A stretch of DNA of 64,000 nucleotides. Source: Lindgomyces ingoldianus. Lineage: Eukaryota; Ascomycota; Dothideomycetes; Pleosporales; Lindgomycetaceae. Positions 21,880-33,495 of this stretch are shown in pieces. Below the pieces are notes generated by a model, which was given only the letters and a program-made list of their open reading frames with translations, did no database searches and had not been told where the DNA came from. Positions within the stretch are counted from its first letter, which is position 1, and every line of letters begins with the position of its first letter. The stretch covers positions 1,811,336 through 1,875,335 of the forward strand of contig NW_022985166.1 in the NCBI RefSeq assembly GCF_010093535.1. Reading direction: 5' to 3'. A program made the translations under genes and the position numbers.

Positions 21880-24800
21880 CTAATTTAGATGCTTATTATA
21901 AAAGGCTTTTAATTTATAGGGGGAACCTATAAAATTTAAAGCCTTGTACTAGACTAGATTAGGGTTGTGTCCTACTTATTTTACCTAGTACTTAAGTGTT
22001 TTCTAGTAGAGCTTGCTAGTAAGTATTTTCTCTACTTTCTACTCTTCTACTTTATTAATAGTAATTCTAGGGGGTTTTAGAGGTTCTTATCTTAGAAGTA
22101 GATCTTAAAGATCTTTATAAAGTATGTTTAGTGCAAAGATGTTATGTATCTTTAACTCTAAAGGTAGCTTTAAGTAGTATAAGTTTCTAACTTATGTAAG
22201 TACCTTAAAGGGGCCTTTTTATTATTTAGATAGTTTTTAGCTAGGTCTCTAAACAGTAAAGTTCTTAGTGTCTAGGTAGACTATGTCACTAACCTCCTAG
22301 TTAACTAGCTAGTAGTAGTAGTTAACTACAGTTTGCATCTAATCCTAGGCCTTTTCTATATAGGTCTTAGCTAACTCCTAGGCTGCATGCATGTAAGTTG
22401 CTAATACTAAAGCATCCTTATAATTTAGCTTATCTATAGCTGTAATAGGTTCTGTGGAATGTTTCTAGTCCCAGCTTTAACATAGTTTAGAGCTGTATAG
22501 GACTTAATATAAAGACATTTTAATTATTGCATAGAGTAAGGTTATCTAAGCCTAATTAATTAGGGGCAGTAAGAAACTTTAGTTATTTTAGTAAAAAAAT
22601 ATAAAAGGCCTTAGTCTTTAATTAATATACTTATTTATAATTTTTGTTTAGCTATCTGTTTTTTTATAATAAGCAGTAAAAAGCTTAACTTTTATGCCTA
22701 GAATTTAACAAAATTTAGACTAGAAACTAGATACAAACTAAGGTCCTTAATTAAAAATAATAGTTTTAGGTGTGTAGCTAAAATAGTACACTTATTAAAT
22801 AAACAAAGCAGCTATTCCCTAGGCGTTAATTATTTTATAGCAGAGGATAGAAATAGCTTGTTTTAACAGGTAATTAATTATAACTATAATCTAATTATAT
22901 TTAGACTTATCTTTAAAGAACTTCTTAAAGTTAATGCACAGGTGCTGCATTAGTTAAGCAGGAATTAGTAAGGGGTAGATAAAGCCTAGGGTTTAGGTCT
23001 GTTTTAAATAAGCCTTACAACAAAGAAGGTAATTCTATATATATTATTTATAAGTAGCCTTTATACCCTTTTAGTAGTACTTTTAGGACAGTAACTAATA
23101 GGTCTTAGTAGCACTAGAGTGTGCTAAAGATACTTAATTATAGACTTCTTAGATAAGTTAGGTACACAGCAACAAGTCTACTAGCACACATAAGCAGTTA
23201 GCATAAAGAAGTAGTCTGTTTCCTATCTAATAATAGTAGAGTAGAAGTTCTTACTTCTACACAAAAAAGGCTTAATTTTTTTAAAGTAATATGTTAATTA
23301 ATTCTAAAGAATCTAAAGACATAACCTAGTCTAGTCTTTCTATAACATTTAGTATAGCTACTTAAGTTATTGTTTAAGCAATGTAGTACTAGGCTAGTTT
23401 AGAGTTAATTTAGGGGTGTAGTTAGTGTAGTCCTAGTAGAACTCTTAACTTATTATTAGTTTAAGCTGCTTTTAAATTTTCTATATCTTATTTATAATAA
23501 CTAAGAATGTCTGCCCTAGCGTTGTTCTTACTAAGGGTGTACTTAATTTAGAAGTAATACTAAGCTAACTTTTTAGCCTAATAGACCTAATAAGCATTTA
23601 GCACCTTTATTATTATAAAGTACTTTAATAAATAATAATTAGTATATACTAAGGTGCTTATTACTACAGATGTAAGCTTAGCCCTTTATTATTTAAACAT
23701 AGTAATAATTGCAAATAGCTTCTTATTATGTATCTCCTAGTTTAGCTCTAAACTAGATAGGACCTTACTATAAAACAATACAGGGCACTAATTTCTATCT
23801 GCTTGTTCCTAAAAAAGAACTCCTACTACTACTCTATTAAAAGTGTTAGTTTTAATTTTAGTTTATAACACAGAGTTAAAATAGTAGAGTGTAGGTATAC
23901 TTAGTAGCACAGACTTTAGCTTTTTAAAAGCTATGTTACACTCTAAAGTCTATATAAAAAAGGTAGTAGGGCTTTAAAGCGTAATAATTAGTTTTACTAT
24001 ATAAAAGAATTTTAAAATAAATTACTAATAAAATCTAGTAAAGCCTAGAAAGGATTTCACACCTGTTATAGTAGTAGGCGCCTGCTAGTTATGTAGCACC
24101 TCTACTTTTTTTAGGTTAACCTTTAGTCTTTTATTTAAAAGTATATAGCTAAGATACCTTGTTTAAGTAACATAAAATTTACTTTTTTTAATCTCTACTT
24201 ATAATCCTGCTTACTAGAGCCTTTCTAAGACTTTTTTAATATAAAGAATATAAGTTGCCTTATCTTTAAAGTAGATAAAGATGTTATTAAGATAGGTAAT
24301 ACAAAAATTATTTAGATAGTTAATTAATATGTTATTTATATAGCGCTAGTAAGTTGCTAGACTATTACATAATCTAAAAGGCAAAACTTTACACTTATAA
24401 GTTTTATATTATGTCTAAAAGGTAGTACACTTCTTAGAGCTTAGATCTATCCTAATCTTATTAAAAGCTACACAAATATTAAACTTAGTAAAAATTACTA
24501 CCTTAGTAGGTCTTAACAGGAGTTTGTCTATGCGCAGTATTAGATACACATTTTTGCAGGTAAGAGTGTTAAGTTTATAGTAATTAACACAGATACATAA
24601 GTTGCTATTTAGTTTCTGTATATAAAAGATAAGAGATGCAAAAGGGCTCTAACTCTGCTTAATAAAGCTATATTTTAGATTATCTATAATGTATTTCTTT
24701 ATTGCCTCTAGCTTCTTAAGGTTCTGTTTGTACAACAGACTATAACTGTTAGGGAGAGGCTCTGTAAGGATAATCTTGTAGTTATATAGACAATGTACTA

Positions 24801-26440
24801 GTAGCTAGTAAGCTGCAGTGTGGCTAAATACATCTTAGTACTAACAGTATTTAGATAGTAATTAGAGGTTTACTAATACTTTAGTTTTATATTTAGTGTC
24901 TAACTATTAGGCTTACTTGTCTTTAATTAACTGCTTAATTTTATAGATAAAAGTTAAAAAGAACTTATTCTTTTTTCTCTTTATATTAAAATAAAAAGCA
25001 TTTACTAAAATTAAGGTAATAGTAGCTAAATAAACCTTCTTTAGACCTGTTCTAAACTTCTTAATAAATAAGCAAAAGAATAATTTAAGTGTCTTTAGAC
25101 TATAGACAATAGAAGATCTGTATAATTTTAGTAGCCTTAGCAAACCCTTAATGCAGTAGATTGTTAGGCTATATAACTACTAAAATTAGTCCTTTTTCTA
25201 TAGTGCGTTGCGTTGTTTAATATCTAGCTCTACTTCTTTGTCGCGCGCAGGCTAGGTTAATTGCATAAGCAAGGGCAGCAAAGGTTTATAGGTAGGCAGA
25301 TATTTATTAGGCTATATAATCTAATTCCTCTCTGTATTTAGATAGAGTTTAAAATAACATAACTATTTAATGCTAATAATGTAATTTTAGGAGCTAAGGT
25401 CTATAATAATAAAGAAGCAGTTTTAGATGCTTCTCTTATTAATTTACATGTGTAGGCAGATATACTAGTAGATAGGGACTTAGATCTAATCTTAAAAGCC
25501 CTTAACTATAACTTTAAATAGTAAGCGTTAGATAAGGACATAGAGGCATTAAAATAATAACTTAGTAGTTAGTAAGTTAATAAATAAGAAACTATAAGCG
25601 CTAGTATTAACTAAAAAATTTAAACAGACTCTAATGCTTTTTAAATATAAAATAGTAGGAACTTAAAAGTGTTTTTCTTTAAATAAGTGTAATAGATTAA
25701 TGTTTAATAAATTATACTTACTTAAGCCTAGAATAAAAAGTTTTTCTAGGCATTACTATTTTTTATTTAAAAGGCATCTAGATTAAAATTATTTATGTTT
25801 ATAAATTTTTTTTTAAAATCTTACTACTCTACCTCTATTTCTTATACTTTAGAGATAGAGTAGTTACTAGTAAAATGTTTTAGTTTTCTATAATTATAAT
25901 AGTTACTAGAAGTTATCTGTCTTTCTAAGGCAGGTGTCTAGCTAGATTGTCTATAAGTAACTAATATAGACTAGGGTACTAACAGAGGTGCAGGTCAGGG
26001 TGCACTAGGATAGTATACTGCCTTAGATGTATTACTAGAAACCTTCTAAGACTAATCTATACTAGGTCTAACAGTAGACTGTTAGGTAAGAATAACAGTT
26101 TACTCTAAAATAGTAAGGGTATTCCTTCTTTCTATGTTATAGGCTGTTAGGTAGGCTACTATAGTCTTAAAGAAGCCCTTTTAAGTGTGCTTAAAACCTA
26201 AGTTTAGTACTTTTAAGCTAAGCAGTATCTTTTTTTATAAGTAAAAGAACTATTTTAACTTTAATATAAACTCTTTAACAGTAGCACTAATAAAGTAAGC
26301 TTTAAAAGTAAAGAACACTTTTTCTTTACTTATTTTTAAAGTTTAAAACGCCTGTTACGCTTCTATCTCTTTATTACTAGTAATAAAGTATGTTTATAAA
26401 AGCTTAATTATTTCTTTTATGTTTTTAAACTAAAAGTTAT
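21880..26440 (-). pseudogene. Chromovirus A gag-pol, degraded
   Basis: Minus strand. Around 24740-24150 a contiguous RT domain is readable: a CVNYYKLN stretch (CVDYRKLN in the family), VVIFTKFNICVAFNKIRI, and the active site YLNN at 24294-24283 (YLDD in the family) followed by IFIY. A chromodomain lies near 22080-21890 (KVEKILTSKLY, then VK.VGHNPNL), with integrase presumably in between. Upstream (24900-26440) should be protease and gag, but I could not place a zinc knuckle. A 76-codon open frame at 24913-25143 is simply a stop-free part of this remnant. Confidence 0.8.
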
Positions 26441-27309
26441 TTAATTTAGCTAGGTATCTAGGCTCTAGGTATTCCTTTGTGATACTAGCAGTGTGTCCCT
26501 ATACTAGCGCTATGCGTGCGCGCTTACTCTAATAGTAATCTGCATTAATGTTAAGTCTATCTATAATAAAGGCTTACTATTATTTAAATGTAAGTTCTTT
26601 GCTGTCTATAAAGTTCTTAATCTTAAGCGTGTGTTTAGTAAGGTAGCTTTAAGAAAGCTTAGGGGTGCTTAAAAAGTCTCTTACTATTAAAGTAGTAGAG
26701 GTAATTTAAGGCATTATTAAAAGTAATTTAGTAGTTAGTAGAAGATAATTAGAACTAATAGTTTTTAATCTAGTTAGCTATTTAATTTATGCCCTTAATT
26801 AAGCAACTTAGTTCTTAAGAGCTATGCTGCTAGAGTTTAACTTTAAATCTAGTAAGTTTTTAGCTTTAGGTCCTATAAAAAAAGGTTTAGCTGTTAAGGT
26901 TAGTAGTAGTTTAGTTTTAAAAGTAAGTATTTTGCCTTAGCTACAGCTAGAATAGGTTACAGTCTTTATAATAAGATCTAATAGTAGTTAAGAGTTAGGC
27001 ATTAGTAGTTGTTCTTAATTCTAATAAGTTATTAGTAGTCTTTAAGTTTTTACTTTAGCACACTTTTTACAACTTTTCTAAAGGTAATTTTAATTATAGA
27101 GGATAGAAAGTTTTAAACTTAAAAGCTTTAGTTAATAAAAGGTCTCTAAAATCTTATCTATACTAACTAAATAATTTAATGTAACAGTGTGTAAAAACAG
27201 TAACCTAAACTAAATTAAACGCTTCTTAGAGTTAGATGTAGTTAAATAAATAATTAATGTAATATTATTAATAAGGCTATTACTAGTAAAAGTAAGTTTT
27301 CTAATATAA
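26441..27309 (-). other. 5' internal region of chromovirus A
   Basis: Shared with the deleted element at 5324-6738, so it is the region retained when gag-pol was lost there. Probably leader and packaging sequence plus the start of gag; no motif seen. Confidence 0.6.
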
Positions 27310-27599
27310 TGTAACAGCGCAGGCAAGACAATAGGTCTAAATGCGGTATAAATCCACTTAGAGGCATATAGAAGTGCGTGGGGACTTAGAGACCTAGGAA
27401 TACCAATAACACCTATAAGCCTTGTACGTAGGATATCAGAAAACTACTAAGCTAGCTACAGGGGCAAGGTGCAACTAAATACATAAGGGAATAGGGGTAA
27501 CTGCAGGGGACTAGGTCAAGTCATGGTCGGGGCCGATACGGGGACCCTTCCGATAGGATCCGAGCGACCCGAGATGGAACGATTCGTAGAATCGTTACA
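27310..27599 (-). repeat. 5' LTR of chromovirus A
   Basis: Inner (left) half mutated (aggtctaaatgcggtata), outer end intact (gacccgagatggaacg). Confidence 0.9.
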
Positions 27600-27604
27600 A
27601 TGAC

Positions 27605-30560
27605 CTGGTTAGCATGCTACAACAACAGGTGCCTAATTCACAAGCAAGTAAAGCAAGGTAGTAGTTACTACCTTAAGAAAGGAAAACTCTAAAAATTCCC
27701 CTACTAAGAGCTAGAAGCTTAAGTAATACAAATAATAAAAAAGAAATTAAAAGAAGTCTCTTACAAAGAAATTAGAGCAGACAAGAATGTAGAATAGATT
27801 AGTGTTATACAAACCTAGAACAAAGGTTATATCCTAACTAAGTATAAAGATTACAAGGACATGTTTAAAACACTAAAGGATCTAGAAGAATTACTACTAC
27901 ATTAGCCCTAGGATTATGCTATTAACCTAATAAAGGACTATAATCTAAAAACCTATAAGCTTTGTCCTCTAACTAGGATATAGAAAGAAGCCCTGTAAGA
28001 ATATGTTAATAAGATGTTAGCATAAAGCTATATCTAGGAAAGCTATAGCCTAGTAGCTTTAGCAGTAGTCTTTGCAAGAAAGAAAAAAGGGAAAATACAA
28101 GTCTGTTAGGACTATAGAACCCTAAATAATAACACAATTTAGGACTAATTCTCTTTGCTAATTATACAAGATATTATAAATTAACTAAAAAGAACCTAGT
28201 ACTTTACAAAGTTTAACGTACAAGATAGATTTAACAAAATAAGAATATAAGAAGGAGATAAATAGCTTATAGTGTTTAGAACCCTGTAGGGACTCTACAA
28301 ATTATTAGTAATGCTATTTAGTCTAACAAATGCCCTAGCAACGTTCTAGCAAATTATTAATACAGCCCTTAACCTATACCTTAATGTCTTCACCTTAGTA
28401 TATCTAGATAACGTCCTTATTTATTTAAAAGATACCCTAGAAGACTACGTACAGAAGGTGCAGAAGGTTTTAGAACAGCTTAGGAAGTATAGACTTCACC
28501 TGCAGCTCTCTAAATGCAAATTCTATGTTACTAAAACAGAATACTTAGGATTTATAATTAATAAAAAAGAAATAAAAATTAACCTAGCTAAAGTACAAAA
28601 AGTGCTTAAATAGCTAGAACTAATAATAGTTAAAGAAGTAAAAGAATTCCTAAGACTATTAGGCTACATTAGACAAATAATTAAAGACTATTTAAAAATT
28701 ACTATACTATTAATAAACGCTATAACTAAAGAGCAGGCAGCAGTAAAATTTGTTTAGACTCTAAAAATAAATAAAGCATTTACAACATTAAAACAAGCTA
28801 TAACAGACAAACTAGTACTAAGAATGTACAACCTATAACTAGATACAAAGATCCATACAGACGCATCCCTAGGAGCTAGCAGAGCAACGTTATACTAAAA
28901 ACAGGAAGACAGAAAATAGCACCTAGTCGCGTACTATTCTGCTAAGTTCTTAGGACCTAAAGCAGGCTACAGCATACCTAACAAAGAATTAAAGGTAATA
29001 CTAAATGCTATAAGAGTATAGGCTATAGAGCTACATAGAATAGTAAAACCCTTTAACATTATAACTAACTATGCAAATTTAGTTACGTTTCTAACAGTAA
29101 AGAAGTTATTACTAATGCACATAAGATAGGTAATAGAACTTACCTAGTTTAACTGCATTATTAAGCATGTCCTAGGAGCACAGAATTAGTAGGCTAACGC
29201 CCTTAGCTAAAGACTAGACTACTTTAATAAAGAAAAGGAAAGAATAAAGAAGTTTACACTCTTTAAAGAAACTAATAAAGGATAGACCTATAATAGGCCT
29301 TAACCTATAAAAGAATTCTACATGCTTACAGCTAGCAAGCAGGGATAGAAAAACTTAATTAGAGAATATTATAAATCTCTAATGTTTAGACATTCTAGAA
29401 TAGGCACCCTCTAGAAGAAACTAAGGACTGCTATACTATAATAGATACTAAAGATAAAGCAACTATGCACTAAGGTACTTAGAGAATGTAATATCTGTAA
29501 TAAGAATAACCTGCAAAGGCATAAAGCCTACAGATACTTTTAACTAATTAAAGCACTAAAGCTACTATAGACAATAATTACAATAGATTTTATTATAGAA
29601 TTACCCCTGTTTAAAGAACTAGGGACAGATAGGATGTGCAACATAATCACAGTAGCTCTAGATAAAACCACTAAGTATCTACACACTTAGCCCTTAGAAA
29701 AAACAATAACTGCTAAAAAATTTATTTATAAATTAAAACAAAACATAATATTAGTACACAGATGCCCTAAAACTATTATCTCTAACTAAGACAAACTGTT
29801 TACTAGCAGATTTTAGAAAGCAGCAATGCAACACCTTAGCATAGCACATAAGCTATTAATAGCTTACTACCTGTAAACAGACAGACAGACTAAAAGAATA
29901 AACACTAAAGTAGAAAAGTATTTAAAAAAGTACATTTTCTACACTTAGGATAACTAGGCAGAATAGCTTTTAATAGCGCAACTAGCTATTAACAATGTAG
30001 AATTAGCTACAACAAAAGAAACACTATATAGAGCTAATTTTAGATATAATTTGTATTTTATGTTGCATAGAAACTAGCCTATAGACCTGCAAGAATTAAT
30101 AGACTAGCTAATAAACCTATGTTAAGTACACAAAAAATTAGCTATAGAAGCTAGATCTAGTAGAAAAACAATAGAGAAATATGTAAACAAATTATAACAA
30201 CTAGGACTAGAAATCTACTTAAGAGACTATGTCTATCTTAACATAAAAAACCTTAAGATACCTAGGCCTTCTAGGAAGCTAGCAGAAAAAAAGATAGGAC
30301 TATATAAAGTCCTCTAAACTTAGCAGAACAACTGCAAGCTTAGGCTTCCCCTGCATATAAAAATACACCTGTGGTTCTATATTTCTAGATTAGAAAAAGC
30401 ACCTAAAGAAATTCCCCTATCTACACAAGAGTAAAAAGATAAAGAAATAGAGTATAAAGTTAAGCGCATTATAAGCAATTAAAGAAACTAAAAAAAATTT
30501 TTAGTAAAATAAAAAAAGTAGCTTACTAGTAAAAACACATAGAAACTAGCTAAGAATTTA
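27605..30560 (+). pseudogene. Chromovirus B pol (RT, RNase H, integrase, chromodomain), degraded
   Basis: RT active site at 28401-28412 reads YLDN instead of YLDD (G to A), followed by VLIY. RNase H-like sequence spans about 28850-29200. Integrase follows: zinc-finger Cys near 29488-29505, then TIDFIIELPLF and CNIITVALDKTTKYLHT around 29580-29690. A chromodomain lies near 30450-30545 (EYKVKRII...FLVK). Chromodomains in these elements steer integration to heterochromatin, which fits the nesting. It is inactive owing to numerous stops. The 50 bp next to the A insertion are less mutated than the rest. Confidence 0.85.
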
Positions 30561-30691
30561 AGGAACGCGCAGCTGCTAGTATAAAAGTACCTCTAGGCTT
30601 ATTTAAAAGAAACTAGCTAGGTGATAAGGCACCTAAGTTAAAAGGAACAGCCACATTATTACTAGATAGCAGCAGCCTTTAGAGACAAGTC

Positions 30692-31225
30692 CTAGCTAAC
30701 AACAGTTAAGAAGGAGAACAGCCCTCTACTTTAGCCTTAAGGGCTTCTATCTTGTCTAATAAGGATAAATCTCTCTCTAGATACTTTACGTAATAAGCTT
30801 CTAGTAAATCTAGTAATTTTTAGATATAATCCTGTTTAGAATGCTCCCTATCTATCGCCCCTAGCATCTCTTTCTGCAGACAAAGCTGCTTACAATTGCG
30901 CGCTAGTTCTTCCTAGTTACAAGCCTGTTATTTATCCTGCAACATGTAATCCTAAGCCTTTAAGGCCTTAGCCTTTTAAAAAAGTGTTTCCCTTTCTTTC
31001 TTTAAACAATCCTATGCAGCATTAGAAATAAAGGTGTTGCATTTACTATGCTTTTTTACACACTTAACGCACTTATCTAAGGATAAAGTTAATATATAAG
31101 ACAACCCTAAGAATTAGCAAGCGCTATAGGGCCTTATTTTTATCTAGTAAAGAAGATTAAAACAATAAGTAATATAAGAATAGTAGGATAAACAAGACTA
31201 ACAAGCTATTTAGTATAAGATAAAT
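30692..31225 (-). pseudogene. Antisense Zn2Cys6/coiled-coil reading frame of chromovirus B
   Basis: Read on the strand opposite to pol, between chromodomain and 3' LTR. It begins with a Cys-rich segment, then YSAC-x6-Y and, eight residues on, CVKC-x6-C. With the Tyr codons read as RIP-changed Cys this is CX2CX6CX8CX2CX6C, the spacing of a fungal Zn2Cys6 cluster. Then comes a charged, Leu-rich helix (CLKKERETL; YVKYLERDLSLLDKIEALKA) ending at a stop after GCSPS. Element D has a clear homologue in the same place. In-frame stops are TAA/TAG only, as RIP would make. Function unknown; DNA binding is an inference from spacing. Confidence 0.65.
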
Positions 31226-31336
31226 AGATGTTAAGGATGCCTTTTAGCAGGCAGACGCCTACTTTATAAATAAACCTTTACTAACATAGTTGTGTAAGCA
31301 GAGCGGCGAGGACGCTGCTAGAGAGAGGGGGCAGCG

Positions 31337-31941
31337 TGTTACAGTCTACAGTTAGACTAGCATAACCCCACTAGCAGTGCTCCACAGTCTAGCCAGTTTA
31401 GGGCAGGGTTCGCTTACAGACCAATTAGAGGACACAGAAGTAGAACAGCTACCTAAGACTATAGAAGAATGCGTCGTCTAATAGGAGGACAGGCTGCGAA
31501 TTAAAAGGAGCTTAAGGGAGCTTAGGGGAGCCTATAGAAACCCCTCTTAGAGGGCTCCTATAAACTCCTGCTAACTCCCCTTAGCGTCCCCTCTACATGT
31601 ATATAGTTTCTACATTAAACAACCTTTAGAAGGTGTGTTTAACATTTAGTTTATTCTTTACATAGACTAAGTAGCATTTAGCTTTCTAAAGAGCTATAAT
31701 ACTATTTATATATCTTGCACTATATATACCTCTAACCCTGTCTAATAGGACTGTTTGACCCTAGCCACCCTACTGCCGCACATAGGGCAAACCACGATCC
31801 GGTCACTCTCCCTCCCTCCATTAGCCTAATAGCCTGTACGTAGGACTGTACACCCTACCAGATTGGCCCCTACTATCCGTCCTACTTCCCACCTAGGAAT
31901 ATCATCAGACCCGAGTGCTTCACGAAGCAAGGATTGTAACA
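31337..31941 (+). repeat. 3' LTR of chromovirus B
   Basis: Mirror image of the 5' LTR: mutated at the start (gttagactagcataacccc), intact at the end (cagacccgagtgcttcacg). Confidence 0.9.
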
Positions 31942-32151
31942 TTTTGGTAGGCGACTGTACATAGCTGCAGCATGTTTCTTTAAAAGTTTTATATTTTATT
32001 TAAAAGCTTAAAGCGTAAGCTGTATCTAAAGTTCTTTTAGCGCGTCTAAGTAGTGTTGTTAGGAACGCATTAGTGTAGGAAAAGTAGTTTAGTAGGGTCT
32101 TAGCAAAAGTAAGCAACTTAGGTGTGTAAGCAACTTGCCTGTAAAGTACAT

Positions 32152-32883
32152 TAATATAAAAAAAGTAAAACTTTTATAGACTATAAAATTATACTAATAA
32201 GTAGCACTAGAAGTATTTTTATTAGTATAGAAGATACTAAAGATTAATTAGGCCTAATATTGCAAAAAATTATAAGTGTTAAGCGCTATAGCACTACAGT
32301 GTTATTAGCAGCGTATATAAGGTGTATTAAAAGTAATTAAAAAACATACCTAAAAATAGCTAGTAAAAGATAAAGTTACCTACTATATAAGTTTAACTTT
32401 AAGCCTATCTATTTTACTGCATTAGTATAATGTTACAAAGCCTTTATAAAGGCAATTAAAAAAAAAGTAAGTGTTATTAATGCTTACTTTAATTACTAGG
32501 TGCTTTTTATACTTTACCTAGTAAGTAATACTAAGTAGAGTGTTATTTACTGTTAAATTACTATTAGATAGTAAAAGCAAGCTTATAAAAAAGTTATACT
32601 TTAAAGTTTAGTACAAAGCTTAATATATTTATTCTTATCTACTATAGTAATTAGGTTTACTATTATAATCTAATAGTAAGTAGTTTTATCTCTAGTCCCT
32701 ACTGCACAGGGGATGCTCTAATAAAAGTGTACATAGTAAAAAAGCATGCAGCTTATGCAATAGATGCGCTAATCCTTTTATACAAAATTAAGCTTAGCTA
32801 GATATATTCTAAACCTTATATACTTGCGTTAGAGACTAGTCTAGGACTAGTGCTAAACAGAATTACTTACTAGCTATCTGCTT
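32152..32883. other. AT-rich DNA between the nest and chromovirus D
   Basis: RIP-mutated, stop-dense, no recognised motif. It should be the former continuation of 4311-4975 across the foldback insertion. Confidence 0.5.
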
Positions 32884-32888
32884 TCTAT

Positions 32889-33495
32889 TGTTACGGCCAA
32901 CAGTCAGACCGTAATAACCCAACTGGCTGTCCCACACAGCCCGAACGATGTCGGATGGAAGACGCTTAGCCCCGCGCTAAATGAATCACGTGACAGGACA
33001 GATGAGGAATAGCTTCGGCTTTTAGACAAAAGCCTTTTGGAGTGCATCATCTAATAAACTATGCAGGCTTGCAGGCTTGCAGGCTATGCAGGCTGTATGG
33101 AAATCAGCATGCAAGCATGCAGAGCATGCAAACCCCATGTATATAGTCTTAATCACAACTATAGTTAGAAGGCTGTAATTACTGTTTAGTTTATTATTTA
33201 GTCTTTACCTACTTTATAAACTAAGAGGCATTAACACCTTTACAACAAGGACATTGCCGCCCTGTATATCTTGCACCATATATACCTCCCTTCCTATCCC
33301 TACGGATCAGGTTCGCCAGCTCCCCATACAGCTGCTGGGCAAACTACAAGCCTGCCTACCTTAAACTCTCTATCCCCACGCTCTGCTCAACAAACTGTAC
33401 ACTTAATCTAGCTAAGTTCTCCCCTTCTTCTCTAAACATTTTAATAGGCTAACGTACTCCTAAATTACTATCTTGCTAGAGTAAAGATTATAACA
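32889..33495 (+). repeat. 5' LTR of chromovirus D
   Basis: Left part intact, right part mutated. It contains a run of short direct repeats of gcaggctt/gcaggcta near 33063-33100 and alternating gcatgcaagcatgc near 33107. Confidence 0.9.

Larger units (their letters stand above)
20402..27599 (-). mobile_element. Chromovirus A (Ty3/gypsy), full length, 7.2 kb
   Basis: LTRs of 290 bp (20402-20691, 27310-27599) with TSD ATGAC at 20397-20401 and 27600-27604, inside chromovirus B. A polypurine tract beside 20691, and all pol motifs, read on the minus strand. It is heavily RIP-mutated internally. It is the innermost element of the nest. Deleted (5324-6738) and solo-LTR (42025-42334) relatives are also here. 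Confidence 0.93.
16999..31941 (+). mobile_element. Chromovirus B (Ty3/gypsy), interrupted by chromovirus A
   Basis: LTRs of 605 bp (16999-17603, 31337-31941; TGTTACGG...TTGTAACA) with TSD TTTTG at 16994-16998 and 31942-31946. Plus-sense. Its own length without A is about 7.7 kb. It encodes gag with zinc knuckle, protease, RT, RNase H, integrase and chromodomain, plus an antisense reading frame before the 3' LTR. All are mutated. It is closely related in layout to element D. Confidence 0.92.
15680..31957 (-). mobile_element. Tc1-type DNA transposon, split by chromovirus B
   Basis: Inverted ends CAGTCGCCTACCAAAAG (15680) and its complement (ending 31957) are bounded by TA at 15678-15679 and 31958-31959, within the foldback element. 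Without the B insertion it is about 1.33 kb, normal for Tc1/mariner. The transposase lies on the minus strand between 16910 and 15760. Confidence 0.87.
4978..32151. mobile_element. Palindromic foldback element split into four pieces by three insertions
   Basis: Pieces 4978-5323, 6744-7136, 15512-15679 and 31960-32151 line up end to end with the intact copy at 7515-8614. They total 1099 bp, against 1100 bp for that copy. Outer ends are ACATACTTTACAGG and its complement, bounded by TA (4976-4977, 32152-32153). Each interruption is bounded by a TSD: TTAGA, ATATT and TA. It is therefore the oldest layer of the nest. Confidence 0.9.

Noticed and set aside
24913..25143. 76-codon frame as a separate gene
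   Set aside because: It lies in the minus-strand gag-pol remnant of chromovirus A and is a stop-free segment of that pseudogene.
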